A DNA stretch of 64,000 bases from positions 1,894,373 to 1,958,372 of the forward strand of contig CM072527.1 in the NCBI GenBank assembly GCA_036898135.1, read 5' to 3'. The DNA is from Oncomelania hupensis (lineage: Eukaryota; Mollusca; Gastropoda; Littorinimorpha; Pomatiopsidae). Each line of letters starts with the position of its first letter. Positions within the stretch are counted from its first letter, which is position 1. Below, piece by piece: positions 57,997 to 64,000 of the stretch. A program made the translations under genes and the position numbers. The notes under the pieces are model-generated. The model worked only from the letters and a program-made list of their open reading frames with translations. It had not been told where the DNA came from and ran no database searches.

Positions 57997-59181
57997 ATGG
58001 AAGAAAACATCGCATCTCAGCTTCCAACATTCAATCTGGTCACACTGGTTGGTAAGTGAAATACTTACTAAATTTATACTTTAGAATTACAGATATATAA
58101 TCATTATTATTTACGCATTTTAGTTAGCATCGATCGTCATTAGGCCTACTCATAGTGGTACTACTACATAGGCCTAAACATCGACTTGTGCTTTCAAGAA
58201 CTTAGTAAAAGTAAAGTGGATCGCTAGACTCTAGCCTACTGAAAATGCAATCTCACTCTCAAGTGACAGTCACCATTCGATAATTATTTAAATAATGGTG
58301 TTGTTCCTTAGCTGATTTTGTTTCTGCACCGAAGATAATTATTTTACTTTTTGTTGTTGTAGTACAGGTATCATTTTAATCACACAAACATTAATCAGAG
58401 TAGGCCTACACTGCAAATTCTGAAAGTTTTTATTCCCACGCCCAGCGTTCTCATATATTATTAGTTTCTAGAGCTTTTATTTATGAATTGTTTTGTTTTG
58501 TTTTAGCATACATTCAAAGAATAAGTGTAGCCTAAATTGTAAGAGTTTATTACACTTAATTCTAAGTGTAACTCCAATTTTATTATTATTTTTCAATTGT
58601 TATATTTTGTACTTATGTTTCTCTCACTCTCTGTCTGCAGGTGGTGAAACCTATGATGGCTTAAAGAGATTATTTCTTGCAAGAGGAAAAGGAAGGCCTC
58701 CTGATCCACCACCAGTTTCTTTGACCAACATGGCAACATAGTACTTCTAGTTCTACAGTTGGAGTTGCTCAGACAAGTTGGGAACAAGTCAAGAAATGAT
58801 GTAAGATTTGATTCTTGCTGTATTATAATAGTAAATACAAATAATAATAGCAATTTTATTATTAGTAGGTTATATATACATTCATTCACTGATTTCACAC
58901 ATTCATGAAAGTGCATATTTCTTTTATATCTTCTTGAACGGCTGCCAACCTCAACTTATTGAGGATGCTGCAGCCAAATGCTGGGTATGTTCTTGTTACC
59001 GGCACTCGCCCGTCTAGGACAAGAAGAAGAAGAAGAAGAATGTGTTTGTGCATCAAGTAATTTATGATGAGTAAACATTTGCATATTTTAATTCCATCAT
59101 GTCTTTTCATTTTTTCAGGTTGCTGATTGGTTCACACTACTGTTTCCTGGTGTTGCTTACCCAGCATTGTGTGTTAAATAA
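57997..59181 (+). pseudogene. Small three-exon gene of unknown function in the TTAA element
   Basis: Exon 1 57997-58051: MEENIASQLPTFNLVTLV, donor G|GTAAGTG. Exon 2 58641-58800: acceptor CTGTCTGCAG, then GETYDGLKRLFLARGKGRPP and DPPP. In this frame a TAG ends it at 58741, while the +1 frame (DQHGNIVLLVLQLELLRQVG, NKSRND) stays open to the donor GAT|GTAAG. Exon 3 59119-59181: acceptor TTTTTTCAG, then VADWFTLLFPGVAYPALCVK and stop, with AATAAA overlapping the stop. Splice signals are strong and phases of exons 1-2 and 2-3 agree with a single product of about 95 residues if one base is off between 58702 and 58740. No known family was recognised; no transmembrane segment is clear, but the LLVLQLELL stretch is hydrophobic. 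Function unknown. Confidence 0.5.
58985..59035 (-). mobile_element. tRNA-SINE family 2 scrap inside intron of the element gene
   Basis: TTCTTGTTACCGGCACTCGC followed by CCGTCTAGGAC matches 21450-21487 of SINE family 2; (AGA)n follows. Confidence 0.5.
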
Positions 59182-59692
59182 AAAAAAATTCTTGGGCATA
59201 AAAAAATCTTTTTTTGTTTTCTTTGTTATTGTATGTCTTTGTCTGTTTGTTTTGTAGATCTATTAAAACTGATCACTTTGGTATAAAATATATTGAGATA
59301 GGACAATTTAAAGTGAAGTTATGCCATTTTTACTATTTCGGGCATAATTTTGTACGTAAAGTAAAGATTTTGTCCACTTCGGACACCTGTATAATGGAAA
59401 TTATTATTGTTGTCATCCTAAAAAAAATTGGAGTTGCAATTTGGTATACAAAGACCAGGTACACAAAAAATCAGTCATTTAATGTTAACCATTATGATGG
59501 TATGGATGCTCAAAGTTGGGATTTTTCATAATTTGCCAACGGTGCCAAAATAACGTCAAAATTTACGACCTTGCAGCACCCATTTCTTAAAAACTATTAA
59601 TCCTACATAAATAAAAAAGATACCATTGTGTTCAGAATGAAAAGCTCTTTAAATCTATGTCAGTTTTGTGATGAGGAAATCAATTTTTAAAA

Positions 59693-62600
59693 ATGGCTTT
59701 TGACTACCTACTTAAAGCCAACTACGAACAGTTGCTCCTACTTTCTAAAACCCGACCAAGCTTAATATGTCTACAGGAAACTCTTCTGAGCCCTGATAAA
59801 ATACTCCAGTTATCTGGATACTTTTGCTTGCAGTACAATGTTTCTCGTGGGAACGCTTTATGTGTTCGTTCAGACATTTTATTTAGCCCAGTTACATTGA
59901 ACACACCCCTGGAGGCGATTGCTGCTCGAGTATCTTTCCAAAAAACTGTAACAGTCTGCTCCTTATATTTGTCCCCTTCCAAAACCATTTGCAAAGCTGA
60001 TTTACTAAACTTGATAGACCAACTCCCAACTCCCTTCCTGATTGTTGGGGATCTGAATGGCCACTCCCCCAGATGGGGAAGTGACCATCAGAATCCCCAA
60101 GGCAAAATTTTGGAGAATGTTGTTGATGACCTCAACCTTTGTATTTTGAATTCAGGTTCCCCTACGTATTGTAACCATTTAGGAAAATTTTCTAATTTAG
60201 ACCTGGCCATCTGTGACCCCTCTCTTTTTTTGGACCTGGATTGGAAACCTCATACAAATCTCTGTGGGAGTGATCATTTTCCAATTTTTCTAACGTTTCT
60301 AGAAGATCAATCTGAGGAGCCCCAAAAGCGCTGGAATTTCAAAAAAGCAAATTGGGTCCAATTTGGACACTCCGCAGCTTGTCGAATTACCACTGACATT
60401 CTCAATTCCGAAGATCCAGCTTTGGCTTTTTCTAATATCCTAATAGAATGTGCTTCCGAAAATATACCCAAAACATCTATTAAAAGCAGTGCCCCGAAGA
60501 CCCCTTGGTTTGATGAAGAATGCAAGACTCTTCATCATCAAAGGAAGCAAGCCCAACGGAGTTTCTTTCGAAATCCTACAGCTGAAAATAAACTTATTCA
60601 TCAGAAACTACGAGCTAAAACTAGATATATCTTTAAACAAAAAAGGCGTCTATCATGGAAAACCTTCTGTTCCAAACTTCATACCAAAACCTCTCCCAAA
60701 ACAGTCTGGAAAATTATAAAAAGAATTAAAGGAAAAAACTCCAAAGCTGTGATCCAAGGTCTGAAACAACGTGGTCAGATTATCACTGACAGAAAGCAGG
60801 TGGCTGACTTGTTAGCCTCTACCATCCATCACAATTCTTCATCTGCTCATTATTCCCCCAAATTCCAAAACATCAAAGATAAAAAAGAAAGAGAATCCTG
60901 TTTTTTTGACACCGATAATTGTGAACCATATAACCTCCCATTTTCTATGGAAGAATGGACAGATTCCATCTTGAAATCCAATAACTCTGCTTCTGGCCCT
61001 GATGATATTCATTATCAGTTAATTTCACACCTGCCTAAAGATTCCCTTAGAATTCTCTTGGCTGTGTTTAACCATATCTGGTCTTCTGGTTCCTTTCCCC
61101 CATCTTGGCGAGAAGCCGTAATTGTTCCAATACCTAAACCTGGAAAGGATCACTCTGACCCAAACAACTACAGGCCTATTGCCCTTACAAGTTGTTTGTG
61201 CAAAACTATGGAAAGAATGATCTATGAGCGTTTGATGTGGCAGTTAGAATCCATTAATGCTCTTGATGTCACTCAGTGTGGTTTCCGCAAAAACAGGAGC
61301 ACTTCAGATCATCTCGTTCGATTTGAGTCATTCGTCAGAAACGCGTTGATTAACGGCGAACATGTTGTTTCTGTGTTGTTTGATCTAGAAAAGGCTTATG
61401 ACACGACTTGGAAGTTCGGGATTCTAAAAGATCTAGAACAGCTAGGCTTCTGCGGGAACTTACCCATTTTTATAGAAAATTTTTTAACCGATAGAAAGTT
61501 TCAGATCCGCCTTGGCTCCACTTTATCAGAATCTTTTGAGCAGGAGATGGGTGTCCCTCAGGGTAGCATTTTATCTCCTCTTTTGTTTAATGTTAAGATC
61601 AACAACATCGTTCAAAACGTCAAATATGGCATAGATAAATCCTTGTTTGTTGATGATTTCTCCATCTCGGCTAAGGGTAAAACCTTGGCTGGGGTGGAGC
61701 GTCAACTTCAGCTTTGCATAGATAAAATTCAGGGGTGGGTAGAAGACAACGGCTTTCAATTTTCGCTTTCTAAAACCGAATGCATTCATTTTCATCGCAA
61801 ACAGAATCAGGTTTTGAACCCCTCTCTCCATGTTTATGACCAACCCATCAAAGTTTCTAAACAAGTAAAATTGTTGGGCATTATTTTTGACAGCAAATTT
61901 ACTTTTCTGCCGCATATTAAATACCTGAGGGACAGCTGCCAAAAAGGTCTTAACGTTTTGAAAGTTATCAGCCACACAGACTGGGGAGCAGACAAGCAAA
62001 CTTTGCTCCTCCTCTATCGTTCTCTAGTGCGCTCTAAATTGGATTATGGTAGCATCGTATATGGTTCTGCTAGGAAAGCCTATTTGAAAGCCTTGGATCC
62101 AATCCATCATCAAGGTCTGCGGATCTGTCTGGGGGCGTTTCGCACTTCACCGAAGGAAAGTCTTTACGCTGAGGCTGGCGAACCTCCCTTGGATATCCGC
62201 AGGCTCCAGCTCGCCATGAATTATTTCCTCAAACTTAAAGCAAATCCTGAAAATCCCGCTTATGATTGTGTTTTAAACCCGTTATTTACACTTAAATACT
62301 CCAACAAACCGACAGAAATTCCTCCTTTTGGTATCAGAATACGTCCTCACTTTGACACTGCAGGCATAGATGTTGACTCTGTTAATGATGATCAATTGCT
62401 AACTGTACTTCCACCTTGGAACCTCCTCAACCCCATTATCAACTTTGCTCTTACATCCTTCAAAAAGACCGAAACATCCGAAACTGTTTATAAGCAACTT
62501 TATCTCGAACAATGTTCATTGTATAAAGGATATGAAAAACTTTTTACAGACGGGTCGAAGAAAGGAGACTCAGTTGCTGCTGCGTTGGTCTCTGGGAGAC

Positions 62601-63352
62601 ACCTAGATCAACCTTTGCAACAGCGTTTACCTGATTGTTGTTCTGTTTTTACAGCTGAGCTTAAGGCAATTCATCTAGCTCTGAAACAGGCTTTTCAATC
62701 CAAAAGAACCTCTTTTTTAATCATGTCTGATTCTCTGTCAGCACTTCAAGCTCTTTCCACTAGAAAGATATCGCACCCTTTTCTGGCTGAGATCCATGAC
62801 CTCCACACACAACTTGTTTCTAAGGGTAAAAAGATAGTTTTTATGTGGGTACCTAGTCACATGGGCATCCGCGGCAATATTGCAGTGGACAAAGCGGCTA
62901 AAGAAGCTCTACATCTGGATTTCCCTTCAGAGATTTCCCAGTTTGTTCCATACTCTGACCTGCGTTGTATGACTGGATCCTATTGTAAACGGCTGTGGCA
63001 GACTGAATGGTCTAATCAAATCAATAACAAACTATTTCAAATTCTTCCAGATTTGTCAGCTTCTTTGCCAAACTTTGCATCCACTCGCAAAGAAGAAACT
63101 GTTTTGGCTCGCCTTCATATTGGACATACTTATATCACTCATAATTTCCTTTTAAAAGGAGAAGAACCCCCATGGTGCTTTGCATGTGACAAATCCCTTT
63201 CTGTTCGCCATTTTCTGTCTGAATGTGCTGATTTGGTTTATGAAAGAGAAAGATGTTTTGGTTCAATGCCTTTTAATGAGATTTTTAAAGTATGCAATGG
63301 TCAACACTTGTTCCAGTTTTTACATAATGTGGGTTTGTTTTATCGCATTTAA
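59693..63352 (+). CDS. LINE ORF2: endonuclease, reverse transcriptase, RNase H (N-terminus replaced)
   Basis: 1219 codons without a stop. Endonuclease: CLQETLL, VGDLNGHSPRWGS, SDHFPIFL. Reverse transcriptase: PIPKPGKDHSDPNNYRPIAL, CGFRKNRST, LFDLEKAYDTTWK, GVPQGSILSPLLF and active site SLFVDDFSI. RNase H (about residues 950-1080): KLFTDGSKKGDSVAAALV, FTAELKAIHLAL, IMSDSLSALQAL, WVPSHMGIRGNIAVDKAAKE, i.e. D-E-D and the last His/Asp region. A Cys/His tail WCFACDKSLSVRHFLSEC follows. The first eight codons (MAFDYLLK) are read from the terminal repeat of the inserted element and replace the native MTFLIQWNIRGLK start, so the conserved WNIRG of the endonuclease is lost. The rest looks intact. Confidence 0.92.
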   Translation: MAFDYLLKANYEQLLLLSKTRPSLICLQETLLSPDKILQLSGYFCLQYNVSRGNALCVRSDILFSPVTLNTPLEAIAARVSFQKTVTVCSLYLSPSKTICKADLLNLIDQLPTPFLIVGDLNGHSPRWGSDHQNPQGKILENVVDDLNLCILNSGSPTYCNHLGKFSNLDLAICDPSLFLDLDWKPHTNLCGSDHFPIFLTFLEDQSEEPQKRWNFKKANWVQFGHSAACRITTDILNSEDPALAFSNILIECASENIPKTSIKSSAPKTPWFDEECKTLHHQRKQAQRSFFRNPTAENKLIHQKLRAKTRYIFKQKRRLSWKTFCSKLHTKTSPKTVWKIIKRIKGKNSKAVIQGLKQRGQIITDRKQVADLLASTIHHNSSSAHYSPKFQNIKDKKERESCFFDTDNCEPYNLPFSMEEWTDSILKSNNSASGPDDIHYQLISHLPKDSLRILLAVFNHIWSSGSFPPSWREAVIVPIPKPGKDHSDPNNYRPIALTSCLCKTMERMIYERLMWQLESINALDVTQCGFRKNRSTSDHLVRFESFVRNALINGEHVVSVLFDLEKAYDTTWKFGILKDLEQLGFCGNLPIFIENFLTDRKFQIRLGSTLSESFEQEMGVPQGSILSPLLFNVKINNIVQNVKYGIDKSLFVDDFSISAKGKTLAGVERQLQLCIDKIQGWVEDNGFQFSLSKTECIHFHRKQNQVLNPSLHVYDQPIKVSKQVKLLGIIFDSKFTFLPHIKYLRDSCQKGLNVLKVISHTDWGADKQTLLLLYRSLVRSKLDYGSIVYGSARKAYLKALDPIHHQGLRICLGAFRTSPKESLYAEAGEPPLDIRRLQLAMNYFLKLKANPENPAYDCVLNPLFTLKYSNKPTEIPPFGIRIRPHFDTAGIDVDSVNDDQLLTVLPPWNLLNPIINFALTSFKKTETSETVYKQLYLEQCSLYKGYEKLFTDGSKKGDSVAAALVSGRHLDQPLQQRLPDCCSVFTAELKAIHLALKQAFQSKRTSFLIMSDSLSALQALSTRKISHPFLAEIHDLHTQLVSKGKKIVFMWVPSHMGIRGNIAVDKAAKEALHLDFPSEISQFVPYSDLRCMTGSYCKRLWQTEWSNQINNKLFQILPDLSASLPNFASTRKEETVLARLHIGHTYITHNFLLKGEEPPWCFACDKSLSVRHFLSECADLVYERERCFGSMPFNEIFKVCNGQHLFQFLHNVGLFYRI

Positions 63353-63577
63353 GTCATATCCTCTTATTTGGTATTCTTGGTTGAGTTTAATTAGACTGAT
63401 TTTATTTACATCTTTTGCCATATCTAAATGTTAACAGTTTAATCTGATTTTACCTAATTTTATGTGGTCCTGATTCGGCTCTTGGCAGTCCGCTGGACCC
63501 TATAAGCACTGACTATCTATCTATCACTCGCTACAAATTACGTGTATTGTCAAGGTGACGGTTGTTGATCCGAAAAT

Positions 63578-63844
63578 GTGAAACTTAAATTTCTGGGGTC
63601 AACGAACCCCCCGCCAAAGAAGGTGAAATCTAGTTCGGAGAAGAAAGAGCGTGACAAAGAGTATGAATCGAAGAGTAAAAGAAAGTTTAAGACTGCATGG
63701 CTGAAACTTTCAGATGGCGAAGATCGATCTTGGCTCATTTTCGTTAAAGAAGTTGGTCTAATGCACTGTACACATTGCCGTAAATACGCGATTGTCGGGC
63801 TGCCTAAAAACCATGCGGGCTACCTCACTTTACTTACTAGCTAG
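63578..63844 (+). pseudogene. hAT-type transposase N-terminal remnant
   Basis: A Lys-rich leader (PPPKKVKSSSEKKERDKEYE), then KRKFKTAWLKLSDGEDRSWL and IFVKEVGLMHCTHCRKYAI. This is the [K/R]-F-x-x-x-W … M-x-C-x-x-C arrangement at the front of hAT transposases of the ZNF862/C17orf113 kind. It stops at 63844 just before the element's right terminus. The start is uncertain. Confidence 0.6.
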
Positions 63845-63886
63845 CCCGGCGGGCTAGTTAGTCTCCTGGGTTAAATCTCACCCCTG

Positions 63887-64000
63887 TCCATATATACCTT
63901 ACTCAATTCTACACAAGCGTACAAAATTTCATGCAGATCCATTAACATTTCGATGGCTTAAAACTTTTAAATTTTTTCTTATTTGATAAATTTTACTATG
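63887..64000. other. Flank to window end
   Basis: Ordinary AT-rich sequence; ATGCAGATCCATTAACATTT resembles part of a generic repeat. Nothing is assigned. Confidence 0.4.

Larger units (their letters stand above)
57369..59712 (+). mobile_element. Unclassified TTAA-flanked inverted-repeat element carrying a small spliced gene, about 2.34 kb
   Basis: A perfect 17-bp terminal inverted repeat, GTAGGTAGTCAAAAGCC … GGCTTTTGACTACCTAC, is flanked by TTAAA on both sides (57365-57369 and about 59713-59717). Excision leaves GGGCTTAAAGCC and restores LINE ORF2, so the ends and target duplication are secure. TTAA targets are used by piggyBac, Kolobok and Sola3; the termini do not look like piggyBac, and no transposase is encoded. 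It contains a TATA-type promoter and three-exon gene (57997-59181). A diverged relative is at 40456-44062. Confidence 0.82.
55208..63524 (+). mobile_element. Full-length I/Nimb-type LINE with nested insertion
   Basis: An 11-bp target duplication CACTCGCTACA at 55197-55207 and 63525-63535 fixes both ends. The 3' end is a (TATC)n tail. Removing the inserted 57369-59712 element leaves about 6.0 kb: a 5' UTR of about 635 bp, ORF1 (CCHC protein), ORF2 (endonuclease, RT, RNase H) and a short 3' UTR. RNase H after RT and a simple-repeat tail place it in the I superfamily (I/Nimb-like). The perfect duplication and nearly intact ORFs show it is young. Confidence 0.88.
54920..63886 (+). mobile_element. 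hAT-like element split by a full-length LINE (outermost layer of nest)
   Basis: The left end CAGGAGTGAGATTTAGCGG and right end TTAAATCTCACCCCTG are inverse with one mismatch in the first 15 bp. TCCATA directly abuts both ends. Left part: 54920-55207. Right part: 63525-63886, which encodes from 63578 the start of a hAT-type transposase, including KRKFKTAWLKLSDGEDRSWL and MHCTHCRKYAI (TTF/BED-like C-x2-C half). No catalytic domain follows, so it was already non-autonomous apart from the inserted LINE. A poly(A) of about 28 bp at 55012-55039 lies in the left part. Confidence 0.72.

Overview
The window is animal nuclear DNA. It has spliced conserved genes with long introns, abundant SINEs and LINEs, DNA-transposon relics and microsatellites, and no bacterial operons. 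Repeat content and protein divergence fit a lophotrochozoan, most likely a gastropod mollusc; that placement is inference, because no species marker was recognised.

Three conserved genes could be read exon by exon. (1) SURF4, an ER cargo receptor, lies on the minus strand with its start at 3715 and runs off the left edge. (2) TADA1/ADA1, a SAGA core subunit, lies on the plus strand in ten coding exons at 4090-19052 (359 codons plus stop, all junction phases consistent). It sits head to head with SURF4 across a 374-bp shared promoter containing ETS-type sites and a YY1-like site. (3) WDR5, the seven-blade WD40 protein of COMPASS/MLL and ATAC complexes, lies on the minus strand in thirteen coding exons at 46157-25942 (330 codons plus stop). 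Two of its twelve introns use GC donors. TADA1 and WDR5 converge on an approximately 6.9-kb repeat-filled gap. A possible first coding exon of an unidentified plus-strand gene lies at 50879.

Repeats dominate the rest. SURF4 intron 1 holds a truncated copy of the LINE seen full length at 55-63 kb. TADA1 introns hold pogo-like MITEs, a MULE/FLYWCH relic, a deleted mariner, a CR1-like tail, a tRNA-derived SINE and an RTE copy. The gap at 19-26 kb holds a MITE, two tRNA-SINEs and a LINE tail interrupted by a copied 147-bp segment. WDR5 introns hold piggyBac-like TTAA elements, an internally deleted RTE, a Harbinger-like element, a hAT relic and an unclassified element of about 3.6 kb.

The 54.9-63.9 kb block is a three-level nest. 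A hAT-like element (54920-63886) was split by a full-length I/Nimb-type LINE (55208-63524, with target duplication CACTCGCTACA). That LINE was split in the first codons of ORF2 by a 2.3-kb TTAA-flanked inverted-repeat element (about 57369-59712). The inner element carries no recognisable transposase but holds its own TATA-type promoter and a small three-exon gene of unknown function. It is the best candidate here for something undescribed, together with a diverged relative at 40456-44062.
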